This document shows positions 22,119-33,100 of a DNA stretch of 64,000 nucleotides, one piece after another. The DNA comes from Symbiodinium natans (lineage: Eukaryota > Sar > Dinophyceae > Suessiales > Symbiodiniaceae). The notes under the pieces were generated by a model that saw nothing but the letters and a program-made list of their open reading frames with translations, did not search any database and was not told the origin of the DNA. The stretch lies in contig CAJNDS010002853.1 of the NCBI GenBank assembly GCA_905221605.1, forward strand, positions 1 to 64,000, written 5' to 3'. Both the position numbers and the translations under genes were made by a program. How positions within the stretch are numbered: position 1 is the stretch's first letter; every line of letters starts with the position of its first letter.

Positions 22119-22195
22119 GGCTGTAGTTACTTGTAACAACTTCTTAAATATTTTAATAACACACTTGTTTTAAGAAGTTACAAGTTACTACAGCC
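22119..22195. repeat. Long imperfect inverted repeat
   Basis: Arms GCTGTAGTTACTTGTAAC...TTCTTAAA (22120-22148) and TTTTAAGAAGTTACAAGT...TACAGC (22168-22194) are complementary apart from a small internal offset, around an A/T-rich loop. It could fold into a ~27 base-pair hairpin, and follows the two hairpins of the upstream repeat. Confidence 0.75.
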
Positions 22196-22239
22196 GCTGC
22201 ATTAATTTTATTTTTATTTGACCCGAAAGGCGTTTATGC

Positions 22240-22258
22240 TATATATATATATATATAA
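22240..22258. repeat. (TA)n microsatellite
   Basis: A TATATATA run; a second lies at about 22748-22771. Sequence between 22260 and 22740 shows no recognisable gene. Confidence 0.85.
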
Positions 22259-22799
22259 GGACTTACACAAAATCGGTTTGCGCATTCTCCAAGCTATCTG
22301 AAAGGGTCGAGAGGGGAGCGAAGGGTGGGGGCAGGAGTTATCGGCGCGGACGCGCTGATTTGCAGCATTGAGCCTTTATAAAATGCTTAGAGCGGCCCGG
22401 AAGCAGACAGAGAAGCGTTCTTGCTTAGAGCGCTGTGAAGCGATGCAGAACCATAGTTGCAGCCTGGTGCAGCCTTTGAGCTCCCGAAAGTGCTAGCACG
22501 GGTGGCATGAAGGGAAAGTGACCTTGCAGATATGCAATGAAATGCCTATTTCAGTTCGTGGCGTAAGAGAAAATGCCGCGAGCAATTTCACGGCTAATTG
22601 CGTGCGGCTAGGCCTCGAACTGCTGGGCATGAGATCTGTGTGCCATATGTAGGTTCAAATATGTACTTTTGTATTACGATATTTATATTCGCTTTTTTAA
22701 AGCAATAAGAAAAACCCAAAGCTAAATAGACCCTAAAGGCGGCGGGCTCATATATATATATATATATATATTGATCCAACAAGCCATTCGACTCTGTGC

Positions 22800-24355
22800 G
22801 GGAGCCTGAGAAAGGATCAAGGATTAGCCGATTAGCCGCGTCAAGTCAAAGGCAGCAGAGCAAAACGCTCTCGGGACGGGAGGCAGTCAGGTGATCAACC
22901 AGCCCCATCAGTTTGACACCGCGCCTTGAGTCAATCGTATGGAGCTACGCAAATGCAAAAGGGAGGCATCCACGTCTACCACGGTTGTTCGGCAAGCCCA
23001 AGCCGGGTTGAGGCAGCATTTCAGATGGCTTGGGGAGATAGTTGGGGGGATAGGGGTTGACAGTTGACCCTTTGTTGATCCCCTCGCCGTTGCACCTTCA
23101 AGGGAGCATAATTAGTGGGACCTCCACCCAAAGCGCAAGTCCTTGAGACCACTGTTGATGTGGGAGCCACTAGTCACAAGTAAACAGGTCATGCAATTTC
23201 AGAGGACGCAGCAAAGCGCGCCCTCTTGCGTGGACCACCAGCCTTCTGAGGCACCACCAAGTGTTTGCGCAAGATAGAAACACGTCGCTGCGTGAGAGGT
23301 TAAACAGTTAAACAGTTAAACCAATCCACCGCCCAACAGCCTTCCGTCCCACCCCCCCCCCGTTTCAGGCGCAGTTGAGCCGTCAAGGTAGTGGGGTTTT
23401 GGGTTCCAGCGCTGTTCAACCGGTGGAAACTGTGTCAGGATCAACCTCAGGCGCCCCGCGACAGGAATTAACCTGTCATCACTTGCCGACGCCGTGCCGG
23501 GCATTCGTGCATCAGCAATTATCAACACATTGCCGGCCAAAAGGCCAGGATGCAACCAGATGTCTGATAAGGTGAACGGGGCGGGAATGAGCCCGAAACA
23601 GTCGAAGCAGGTGTTTCAACTCTTTCCAAACTCATTGCGAACTCATTTCCCATCGATTCCCAGGATTACATTACCTTCTACACATCTTCTCATATATTCT
23701 TTGTCGTGCTTCGAGCAACTCGCAGGCGAATGGCCAACCTCGTACCGCTGGAGTCTTTCACGCAAGCGGCAGTAAAGGCCTTGAGACAAGTTGAGGCGGC
23801 CACGCACCCCGTGAGGACAGCATCATCCCAAGAGGAGTGGGAGCGAGCAAACATAGAGTCTGGCGAGGGAAAAAACCACGACATCGATGAGGCTCACAGC
23901 CAGTGGCACCATTCTAATGCCTCTTGGGGGGATGGCTCCTCGCAAACCATTTTCCCACGGGTGCAATTTTAGAGCAGCTTGGTTAAACCCTTATGTGGTC
24001 GGCGGTAGGCAAACTCCTCCAGGGAAGTTGAAACTTCGCGTCCGAAATGGTTGCCCAGACCTTGCGCAGAGTAAGGCTTTTGAGCTTGTTTCGCGCTTGA
24101 AGAAGCGCAAGCGCCGTATGGAGAAAAGGTATTCAAAGGATTCGTCAGGGAGAGTTGGGGGGGTTATTTGGTGCTCATGCAAGGCGGCGAGTGCTAATAC
24201 ACAGTTATTCACTGATGTTCCCCATTCTGCCTTGTGAGGTTTGGTCCCATCACGTGATGCGGGCGACGAGCTTGACTTGCTTTGGAAATTTGGATGTCTG
24301 GAATGTGGAACGTTTGGAATTGCTTTTTTGGCGGACAGTTCACTAGCCGAAACTC
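22800..24355. other. No gene recognised
   Basis: Unique-looking sequence with short open frames (longest about 116 codons near 23887-24237). None carries a family motif I recognise and no RNA gene was seen. A C run lies at about 23350-23361. Confidence 0.5.
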
Positions 24356-25130
24356 AGCCCTAACCGCTAAAATCCCGAAACCCTAATTCCCAACCCTAAA
24401 GACCCCAAAAACCCCAAAAACCCTAAAAACCCTACACCCCAAGATCCCTAAACCCTAAAAACCCTCAACCCAAAAACCCCAAAACCCTAAAAGCCCTAAA
24501 TACCCTTAAACCCTAAAAACCCGAAAAGCCGTAAAAACCCTAAACACTGAAAGCCCTAAACCCTAAAAACCCTAAACCCTAAACACCCTCAACCCTAAAA
24601 ACCCTCAACCAAAAGCACCAAAACTCTTAAACCCCAAAAAACCCGAAAAGCCGTTAAAACCCTAAACCTTAAAAGCCCTAAACCCTAAACCCCTAAACCC
24701 TAAAAACTCTCAACCCTAACAACCCTCAACCAAAAACCCCAAAACCCAAAACACCCTTCAACCCGAAAAGCTCCAAAAGCCGTAAAAATACCCTGAACCC
24801 TAAAAGCTCTAAACCCTAAAAACCCTTAACCCGAAAAACCCTCAACCCCTAAATCCCAAAACCCTTCAGCCCCAAAAGTCGTAAAAACCGTAACAAAACC
24901 CGAAACCCTAGAAACGAACGTGCAGTCACTCTCGTCCACAAAACTCAAAAGTGCAGTCACTCAAAGCGCTACCTGTACATCAGAACAACAACAAAGAAAC
25001 ATGAATTTTTGCAATCTGGGTTCAATCCAGGCCCATCAGCCCTACGGCATCTGCGCCCCAAAACCCCAACACTCTAAGAACCCCCCAAAACCCCAAAAGC
25101 CCTCAACCCGAAAAACCCTAAACCCTGTCC

Positions 25131-25441
25131 CAGCATGCTCCATCACTGTCTGCAATGCCTTGTCGCTGTTTCGTACAGCCCAAGCAGCGTTTGAGTACAC
25201 AACTCCATGGTTTGACACTTGGCAGTTTCCTGAGGAAACGCTTTGATCCACATGTAACGCCTGCCCCGCGCGCCACACGGCAGGCACCGCTCCAGGCAAT
25301 TTAGGAATGCTTACAGGAAGGGCAGGCACTGACACCTGCGCTGGATATTCCATCGCTCCTTCTTTCAATCTCACTAATGCAATTCGCTATTTTCTTCGTC
25401 CGAATCCTTCGTCCGAAGTGCGAGCAGACTGTTCGCATAAA
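25131..25441 (+). repeat. ~305 base dispersed repeat, copy 1
   Basis: It runs from CAGCATGCTCCATCACTGTC through TGACACTTGGCAGTTTCCTG and ATGCTTACAGGAAGGGCAGG to GCAGACTGTTCGCATAAACCC. It has no long conserved frame, RT motif or poly-A tail. Flanks on both sides are CCCTAAA-type, including a shared CCCTCAACCCGAAAAACCCT leader, so the mobile or amplified unit includes some telomere-like sequence. Confidence 0.85.
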
Positions 25442-25831
25442 CCCTCTATGAAAAGCCTAAACCCTCAAAACCATAAACCCGAAAAAGCCCTCAACCTTAA
25501 AAACCCTAAACCCTAAACCCTGAAATCTAAAGACCCTAAACCCTAAAAGTCCTAACCCCCAGTGAAAACCCTAAACTCTAAAAACCCTAAACCCTAAAAA
25601 TCCTAAACCCTGAAAACCCTAACGCCAAAAATCCTTGAACCCCAAACCCCGAAAAGCCCTCAACCCGAAACCCTAACAAGCCTAAATCCCTAAAAGCCCT
25701 AAACCCTAAAACCACTATAGACCCTAAACCCTAAAAACCCTAAAAACCCTAAACCCTACAAACCCCACAACCCTAAGAAGCCCCCCAAAACCCAAAAAGC
25801 CCTCAACCCGAAAAACCCTAAAACCCTAACC

Positions 25832-25991
25832 CAGCATGTTCCATCACTGTCTGCAATGCCTTGTCGCTGTTTCGTACAGCCCAAGCAGCGTTTGAGTACA
25901 CAACTCCATGGTTTGACACTTGGCAGTTTCCTGAGGAACCGCTGTGATCTCCGAATCCTTCGTCCGAAGTGCGAGCAGACTGTTCGCATAA
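25832..25991 (+). repeat. ~305 base dispersed repeat, copy 2, internally deleted
   Basis: It matches copy 1 at both ends but lacks about 150 internal bases. The junction GCTGTGATCTCCGAATCC joins the GCTTTGATCC part directly to the CGTCCGAATCC part. Short shared CC/TCC sequence at the junction suggests deletion by microhomology. Confidence 0.85.
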
Positions 25992-26246
25992 ACCCCAAAA
26001 ATCCCACAAACCCCTAAACCATGAAAACCCTAAACCCTGAAAACCCCAAATCTAAAGACCCTAAACCCTAAAGATCCTAAACTTTTAATGAAACCCTAAC
26101 TCTAAAAATCCTAACCCTAAAAAATCCTAAACCCTGAAAACCCTAAACCCAAGAATCCTTGAACCCCAAAACCCGAAAAGCCCTCACAAAACCCTAAGAA
26201 CCCCCCAACACCCAAAAAGACCTCAACCCAAAAAAACCCTAAAACC

Positions 26247-26549
26247 GGAACATCACTGTCTGCAATGCCTTGTCGCTGTTTCGTACAGCCCAAGCAGCGT
26301 TTGAGTACAAAACTCCATGGTTTGACACTTGGCAGTTTCCTGAGGAACCGCTTTGATCCACATGTAACGCCTGCCGCGCGTGCCACACCAGGCACCGCTC
26401 CAGCCAATTTAGGAATGCTTACAGGAAGGGCAGGCACTGACACCTGCGCTGGACATTCCATCGCTCCTTCTTTCAATCTCATTAATGCAATTCGCTATTT
26501 TCTTCGTCCGAATCCTTCGTCCGAAGTGCGAGCAGACTGTTTGCATAAA
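26247..26549 (+). repeat. ~305 base dispersed repeat, copy 3
   Basis: Nearly identical to copy 1 over its length, starting GGAACATCACTGTC and ending GCAGACTGTTTGCATAAACCC. It has only scattered substitutions and one or two base indels near GCGTGCCACACCAGGC. Confidence 0.85.
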
Positions 26550-26672
26550 CCCTAAGAACCCACAAACCCCTAAACCATGAAAACCCTAAACCCAAAAAAA
26601 TGAACCCGAAAAAGCCTTAAACCTTAAAACCCTAAACCCTACAAACCCCTAAACTGAAAACCCTAAACCGGT

Positions 26673-26890
26673 AAGTGTGTTTTTTTTTGCTGCGGGTGCT
26701 TTTTTTGGTTGCAGTGCGGGGCGCGCTTTTTTTCGGCTGCGGGCGCGGGCGCGCGTTTTTTTTTGGTTGCGGGCGCCATGGGCGCGCGTTTTTTTTGTTG
26801 CTGCGGGTGCAGGGGCACGTTGTCTTTTTTGTTGCGGGTGCCGTGGGAGCGCGTTTTTTTTTTGCTGCGGGTGCGGAGCGTTTTTGCTGT
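26673..26890. repeat. T-run / GCGGGTGC interspersed minisatellite
   Basis: Alternating runs of 6-10 T and G/C-rich blocks such as GCTGCGGGTGC and GGGCGCGCG, repeated about seven times with a period near 30. Frames open across it on both strands; no gene is inferred. Confidence 0.8.
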
Positions 26891-26934
26891 TTTACTAAGA
26901 AAACCTCTATTTTCTCCATAACTTAGTAGGAAAA

Positions 26935-27240
26935 CCTCTTACAACCCTCTGCGGGTGATCGCCGGGTCGCGGCGCTAAAACCGTCGTGTTTGGTACTTTT
27001 TTTCGCGCGCGCGCGCGCGCAGACACACTCTGCGGGTTTCGGCGTTGGCGCGGTGCCCCAACCGTCGTGTTTTTGCGCTTTTGACATACAAACGTAACCC
27101 CTCTGCGGGTATCGGCGTTGGCGCGGTCCCAGAACCGTCGTGTTTGCGCGTTTCTTGACATACAAACGTAACCCCTCTGCGGGCTTTCGCGCGGTCGCGG
27201 TGCCAAAACCGTCGTGTTTTTTGCGTTTTTTTCGACTTTT
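26935..27240. repeat. ~75 base tandem repeat
   Basis: Four copies containing CCTCTGCGGGT, GGCG[CT]GGCGCGGT, a CC.AACCGTCGTGTTT block and TTGACATACAAACGTAACC. A short (GC)n run lies at about 27004-27020. Confidence 0.8.
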
Positions 27241-27660
27241 GTAGTACAGACGTAGTACGCCGACGTAGTACGCCGGGGACTGCCGTGGCTTTTTTTTTTA
27301 CTCTTGTAGTACAGACGTAGTACGCCGGGGACTGCGGTGGCTGGAAAGCCGACTTTGCTAATACAAATCTAGTACGCGATCGAGCTTGGCCCAATTCCTT
27401 CTGTGACTCGAAGAGTTGAGAGGCTGCGTACAGAGGTGACACCAGTGACTGGAGCTCTCCGGCCGACTTGATCTGCAAAAACATCACGTAGGCTTGGTTG
27501 AGCCTTTGTGCTGCTAATGCATCCTGGACGTCCGGAGCTGGCGTGGCTGGAAAGTCGACTTTTGTAGCACAGACGTAGTACGCCGCGGACACGCTTCCGT
27601 GGCTGGAAAGTCGATTTTTGTAGTACAGACGTAGTACGCTCCGCGCGCGTGAAGACACGG
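27235..27660. repeat. Dispersed GTAGTACAGACGTAGTACGC units
   Basis: The unit TTTTGTAGTACAGACGTAGT with TACGCCG recurs at about 27236, 27302, 27557 and 27617, often followed by GTGGCTGGAAAGTCGA. The stretch 27375-27530 between copies is not repetitive and contains no recognised gene. Confidence 0.7.
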
Positions 27661-27697
27661 GGATGTTTTTGTCTTTTCTCGTCGAAAACCTCGCAAA

Positions 27698-28025
27698 TAT
27701 CCTGGGACTCGAATTCCGGGATGTCGAAACCATCGCAAATATCGTGGGACTCGAATTCCTCGAAAAACCTCGCAAAATTTCGTGGGACTCGAATGCCGGG
27801 GCCTCGAAATCCTCGCAACTATCGTGGGACTCGAAGTCCGGGATGTCGAAACCATCGCAAATATCGTGGGACTCGACAGCCGTCGAAAACCACGCAAATA
27901 GCGTGGGACTCGAATTCCGGGATGTCGAAACCCTCGCAAATATCGTGGGACTCGAATTCCGGGGCCTCGAAAACCTCGCCAAATTCCGGGGCGTCGAAAA
28001 CCTGGCAAATATCGTGGGGCTCGAA
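27698..28025. repeat. ~42 base minisatellite
   Basis: About eight copies of a unit containing CGTGGGACTCGAATTCCGGG, ATGTCGAAACC and TCGCAAATAT, some shortened to 37-38 bases. The period is a multiple of three, so long frames open on both strands; they show no independent coding signal. Confidence 0.85.
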
Positions 28026-28375
28026 TGTGAATGCCACGCAGTGGAAGTGCATAGAAGTGCAGTGCACAGAGTCTAGAACCATATAAGTGCATACAGTTGT
28101 CCAAGTGCATTCAGTTCAAGTGCATATCAGCCTCTTGGACAGTTCTGGTCGAATGACTTGCTCAAGTGCATAGAGTTCAACAGTGTCGAGTTCAAGTCCG
28201 TTAACCTCATATGTAGAGAATTCCAATGAAGTGCATAGAGTTGACCACAAGTGCATGGCATTTAAGCATACACGTCCAGTATACCAGTGCAGTATACAAG
28301 TGAGTATGCAACCATGTAAGTGCATACACTTGTCCAAGTGCATACAATTCGGGGGCAAGGAGTCAAGTGCATGGA
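28022..28375. repeat. AAGTGCATA-based repeat
   Basis: More than ten occurrences of AAGTGCATA or CAAGTGCAT, spaced 12-30 bases apart with variable fillers such as GAGTTCA and CAGTTGTCC. It is an irregular repeat, not a gene. Confidence 0.75.
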
Positions 28376-28633
28376 GTCAACGCACGGCAAATCGATGCTT
28401 TCGGGCCATCCCTCTTCTAGTTTTGATATGGAACCTCGTTTTTTTTTTGAATATCAAGACCTCTACATTGTAATATGAAAACACTGTGTATTTTCGCTAT
28501 ATTTTCGTATGAAAACCTCTATTTCCTCTTTTTGTCATAGGAAACCCTCTAATTTCTCTATATTGTATGGCGAAAACCTCTATCCTAAAAGCCCTAATAA
28601 AAATCCTAAACCCTGAAAACCCTACAGTAAACC

Positions 28634-28728
28634 CCAAAAAGTTGGAAACCTTCTTCAGGACAAATAGTGATGGGATTCCCTATACTTTACTCTTAGGGAT
28701 TGAGGCTAGTGAGTTTCCAACTTTTTGG
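28634..28728. mobile_element. Small inverted-repeat (MITE-like) element
   Basis: Ends CCAAAAAGTTGGAAAC (28634) and GTTTCCAACTTTTTGG are perfect 16 base complements enclosing about 63 bases of non-telomeric sequence. It sits inside CCCTAAA-type DNA, so insertion of a miniature element is a natural reading. No certain target-site duplication is seen, and a simple hairpin repeat is the alternative. Confidence 0.5.
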
Positions 28729-28856
28729 CTTCCACTATAAACCCAAAAAACCGTGAACCCCAAACCCGAAAAGCCCTCAACCCGACACCCAAAACCCCAA
28801 GAACCCCCCAAAACCCCAAAAGCCCAAAAGACCTCAACGCAAAAAACCCTAAAACC

Positions 28857-29160
28857 GGAACATCACCGTCTGCAATGCCTTCTCGCTGTTTCGTACAGCC
28901 CAAGCAGCGGTTGAGTACACAACTCCATGGTTTGACACTTGGCAGTTTCCTGAGGAAACGCTTTGATCCACATGTAACGCCTGCCCCGAGTGCCACACAG
29001 CAGGCACCGCTCCAGGCAATTTGGAATGCTTACAGGAAGGGCAGGCACTGACACCTGCGCTGGATCTTCCATTGCTCCTTCTTTCAATCTCACTAATGCA
29101 ATTCGCTACTTTCTTCGTCCGAATCCTTCGTCCGAAGTGCGGGCAGACTGTTTGAATAAA
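28857..29160 (+). repeat. ~305 base dispersed repeat, copy 4
   Basis: Same order as copies 1 and 3, starting GGAACATCACCGTC and ending GCAGACTGTTTGAATAAACCC. It is more diverged (for example CTCGCTGTT for GTCGCTGTT) and about 2.3 kb from copy 3. Confidence 0.85.
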
Positions 29161-29530
29161 CCCTAAAAGCCCCACAAACCCCAAAACCATGAAACGCCTA
29201 AACCCTCAAAACCATAAACCCGAAAAAGCCCTAAACCTTAAAGAACCCTAAACCCTACAAGCCCCTAAAACCCTACAAACTCTAAACCCTCGAAAACCTA
29301 AACCCTAAAACCCCTAACCCTAAAAACCCTAAACCCCAAAAATCCTAAACCCTGAAAACCCTAAACCCAAAAAACCCTAAACCCCAAAACCCTAAACCCC
29401 AACAACCCTAAACCCAAAAAACCCTAAACCCTAAACCCCAAAACCCAAAAAACCCTAAACCCTCAAAACCCGAAACCGTGACCGCCCGTGCTTTGTTGTA
29501 GCCGCAGGACCAGTTTTGTCATGAACAGCA

Positions 29531-29560
<30 letters not shown>
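29531..29560. repeat. Poly-G run (30 bases)
   Basis: Thirty consecutive G, then TGGGGGGGAGGGGGG. Similar G runs occur at 49069-49085 (beside a TTTAGGG array) and 56510-56537. Lengths of such runs are unreliable in assemblies. Confidence 0.9.
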
Positions 29561-29561
<1 letters not shown>

Positions 29562-29834
29562 GGGGGGGAGGGGGGCGACCGTATGTGCATGTCATACGTG
29601 ATACGCAAGGCACAGCCCAATGAAGCACAGGTGTCACTTTGCTACGTGGTATGTGAGTAGTCTGAGTAAGCGTGACATTTCCCTTGCTCAAACGCTTCGC
29701 TTTTTGTGTAGATGTGCTTAACAACATCACTGTCGGTCAGTAACCTGCAGCGCGCCTCCTCGACGGAAATTTGAGGAAGCAGGACCGACCCCAGACGCGC
29801 ACGGTCCACCACCCCAGGCGCATGGTCCTGCTTG

Positions 29835-30137
29835 GCATATGTTGAGGTACAGGGATGCGGCAATGTCAATGCGCCCGCAAAGCGTGGTGGTATCGTGTGC
29901 CCAAAAACTTGTCGTTGAACCCTCCTCGTCTAAAAAGAAGCTGGTCAGCTCTTCCGCGAATCCGTCAGAAGGGCGCTGCTCACGCTCAATGTACTCCTGT
30001 TCCCCACTTTCCCACATGTAAGGGACGAACCCATGGAAGCTACTCAAACAACTCCACGCTGGCCGACTGAAACACACATCTCCGTTGGCCACGGCCTCCT
30101 CGAACTCGGCCAGCATGGAGCGTTTGGCCCGCAGCAC
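29835..30137 (-). CDS. Exon of an unidentified protein
   Basis: On the minus strand an acceptor (TATCGCTGGCAG) precedes an open frame of about 100 residues beginning VLRAKRSMLAEFEEAVANGD. It continues with SSFHGFVPYMWESGEQEYIE and EELTSFFLDEEGSTTSFWAHDT and ends near LCGRIDIAASLYLN. Composition is that of a soluble folded protein, unlike the surrounding repeats. I do not recognise the family. The 3' boundary is uncertain (a GCCAAGC donor-like site near 29838). It could belong to a gene with further exons outside what I can detect. Confidence 0.5.
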
Positions 30138-30139
30138 CT

Positions 30140-33100
30140 GCCAGCGATACCAGAGACAACATACACATGATGGCAAAATGGGAACATAGGGCAGTGCACG
30201 GAGCCAGCCAATGGTAAAGTCTCAGTCTTGCGTGTCTGCCTACAGCGCTGCCCCGGTTTTAGTCGCTCACGCTCGCACAAGGCAGGCAAGGTCCATCGGT
30301 CCGAGTGATACCGTAAACCCTAAATCGGGTACTTCGGGGCTGCGGGGCAGAAAGGGGGCTTTTGGCTTTCGCCACCAGAAGCTTGCAGCCACCTGTGCCA
30401 AGGCCGCTCCGAGCAGAGAGCAGCAGACTGCAAAGCGGGAGCGTAGGAAACGGGGCCGATGGCATCGGAGGGCATGCAATGCCGACAAGTTGAGAAGAGA
30501 CTGGAAAACTAGCATGCAAAGAGGCTCAATTTCGCCATCGGGCAGGCTCGAGCCCATGACAAGGTAACCGTCTCTGGGCTGGCCGTCAAGCCTTGTCCCA
30601 TCCAAGAGTATTCTAGCGGCGAGCGCTCGAGGCGACCTCGCACAAAACGTGTGTCTACTCCACCCACTCCACTTCCTCTTGGGGAAAGGTGCGTTTGCAG
30701 AGGCGCTTTCGCCTGAGGAGATAGCACTACTGCAAAAAATTGTTGGGCAGCTGTTCTGTGGATGTTTTCAACTTGCCGTAGTCCCGCTCTCGCAGTACAT
30801 GCTGTCATGCCGTGAGGACTTCTGCGCTATCCTTCGCAAGGTTTCTGCGCGGAAGCCTTTCTTACTTCAGACCACCAGCAACTTGGTTACGACCACACAA
30901 GTAGGAGCGAGCAGCAGCTGCAACCGGGGCCGTCACGGCCAAGTCAAGTGCAGCAACAGTACCAAACAAAGAGAGCAAAACAAGATCAGCCCGCCCGGTG
31001 CGCCCGTCACGCATTCTTTCAGCAGCCACACAACAGAGGGAAAAAACATTTCCTTCGAATATCCCCACCTTGACCCTCGTCAAAAAGAAAGAACGGGTTG
31101 GGCACTCCAGGGACACTCTGCACTGGACACTCTGGGGTTGGGCACTCCACACTCCAGGGATGAGCCGAAGGTGGGGAACAACATAAGAACTGCCCTGACA
31201 CGGACCTAGAACTTGGTTGCAATGTTGGATGCTGGTTCAGGCGCAGGGTTAGGGTTTAGCGCGGCACGGCTATTGTCTATTTCATTTGTGGTGCAAGATA
31301 CTGCATATCATAGAGTTTGGTGGGATCAAGGAAGAGATAGGAAGATGGTCTTTGGGGTGTTGCTGGTGTTGTGGTAGGTTCGAGTCAACTTGCGAAAAGA
31401 ACAGCGATATTTCGGGCTTTCGTGCTTCCTGCAATCGTGAATCAACTCCTGAAAAAACTTCGATTGAAAACAACCCCACAGAACTTACTATTCAACTTTA
31501 CGCGAGTCCCAAGCTTTGGCCCAAGCTCTACATAGGCCAATGTAATGTTGCTTGCCCAGCAAAAGCCTCCGGGAAGTCGTTGGGCTTCCAACCCCTTTCT
31601 TGAAGTTGGGCGGCTGCAACCAAAAGGCAGGGGACACATCGAACTAAGTCCGGTGAAACACAAGAAAGAAAGAGCGCGGTGTTTCTTACACACGCGGGCG
31701 TAGCTCACGGCTCACCAAGCCGGCAAGGACCCTTGCTCCAGGGCACCCTGAACCGATAAACGACGACAGTGACCGCATCATCTGTATCTCGGCAGGGCAC
31801 GTTGCTTGCGTGGAAAGGTCAGCAACGCATGGATTTCGGGACGACAATCCACACGTCATTCGTCTTACCTTGTCAACGGGCCCGCAAGCGGCCCGCGCCA
31901 CCGAGTCCACCAGCGAAGCCTCAACCTACTGGGGTAGCCGCATCTAACCGTATCGCACATTCCGGTACAGTTGCCTGAGCCTCCCTCCCTGGCCTGTTTA
32001 TGGCAAACATTTCGTGCCTGAGCCTCCGCTGCCAACTTATTCTTGAGGCAACGTTAACTATGCCTGAACCTCCCGGCAATAGTTTGGCAGAGTTGCCCGC
32101 CTGACCTTCCTTTACCTGCCCCGCAGACTTGTCCGCCTGATTTAGGCAGCAATCCAGAACCGTCGGCCGCTTATTGAGGCAACTTGCCGTGCCTGAACCT
32201 CTCTGGCTTGCTTTCTGCCGTCACATTCCGGAACAGTTGCACGTCTTTTCATGAATGTTGTCCTGCCTGAGAGCTGTACAGCTGCTTCGCTGGCTTCGTT
32301 GAGCTGCTCCAAGATTGGACCCCATACTTCCGGACAGCCGGTGGCACAGCATCACGTGCCAATAGCCAGAGTTCGTAATTTCGTTGTTTCGATGCATATT
32401 TCAACACGTTTGCATGCCACAGCTGCCGCAGAAGAACATTTACACATTCTGACAGCATCAAAAATTCTCGCACACACACGTTTGGGCCCCATAGGGCCGG
32501 CTGCCAACTCCTACTCTTGAGGTTTCGCAGACCTGGAAACAAGATGCCCCCACTATGCGATACAGCCTCTTTAGGGGCAGAGAGGGAACCGGCAGGCGGG
32601 GGGGGTCCACCGGGTCCAGAGCAGAGGTTAAAAGGGGGGCTCGGGGAATGGGGCGGCCTCCTCAGCCTGTATGGAGCCGTCGGGCAAACGCGCTCTCAAT
32701 GCCGAGGCTGTCCCCGCACCGGGCAGGCAGGAGGACGTGGAAGGAATTGCAAGCTTTCGGCCCGGCAAGGCTGGTCCGTGTGTCTGTGAATGCGCTTACG
32801 GGCCACGAAGGCGGCTGTGCCTCTTGACCCGGTCCCCCGCCCTCGGCGTGAGCTCTGAAACTGAAAACCGGCCCTTTCCCTCCAGAAGCCGTCCACAAAA
32901 TCAGCTGGCCTTACGGGTCGGCTGTATTCGGCCTTGTTTCCTCGACGGGCGGTCGCTTTGAAAACTCCAAAGTGCATCACTTGGACCGTCGACATGCGCA
33001 TCCCATGCCCGACCAGCTGCCGAGGCCGCGCAAGAGTTTACAATTACCCAGAGTTGAACATCATTGAGCACGGCCAAACCACGCCTCCGCACCATGAAAA

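Larger units (their letters stand above)
24356..26670. repeat. Degenerate CCCTAAA (telomere-type) tract with embedded ~305 base repeats
   Basis: Long stretches of CCCTAAA, CCCTAAAA, CCCCAAAA and CCCGAAAA variants fill 24356-24905, 25441-25831, 25992-26246 and 26550-26670. Units are 7-9 bases and much mutated, unlike the clean TTTAGGG array at 49087. Three copies of the dispersed repeat lie inside. Such internal telomere-type sequence could be old telomere-repair or fusion scars, or part of a repeat family. Confidence 0.85.
28575..29475. repeat. Degenerate CCCTAAA tract with a fourth ~305 base repeat and a small inverted-repeat element
   Basis: CCCTAAA, CCCCAAAA and CCCGAAA variants occupy 28575-28632, 28736-28855 and 29161-29475. 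The dispersed repeat occupies 28857-29160 and an inverted-repeat element 28634-28728. Confidence 0.85.

Noticed and set aside
27369-28110. 335- and 198-codon minus-strand frames
   Set aside because: They run across several unrelated minisatellites (75, 42 and GTAGTAC units) and show repeat-derived peptides only.
24356-29475. A true chromosome end
   Set aside because: The CCCTAAA units are strongly degenerate and non-telomeric genes continue on both sides.
29727-29835. Extension of the minus-strand exon to 29727
   Set aside because: The last ~35 residues become Gly/Pro-rich and unlike the rest; an exon end near 29835 is more likely.
31975-32240. Tandem repeat based on GCCTGAACCTC
   Set aside because: Spacing and sequence are too irregular to call a repeat array.
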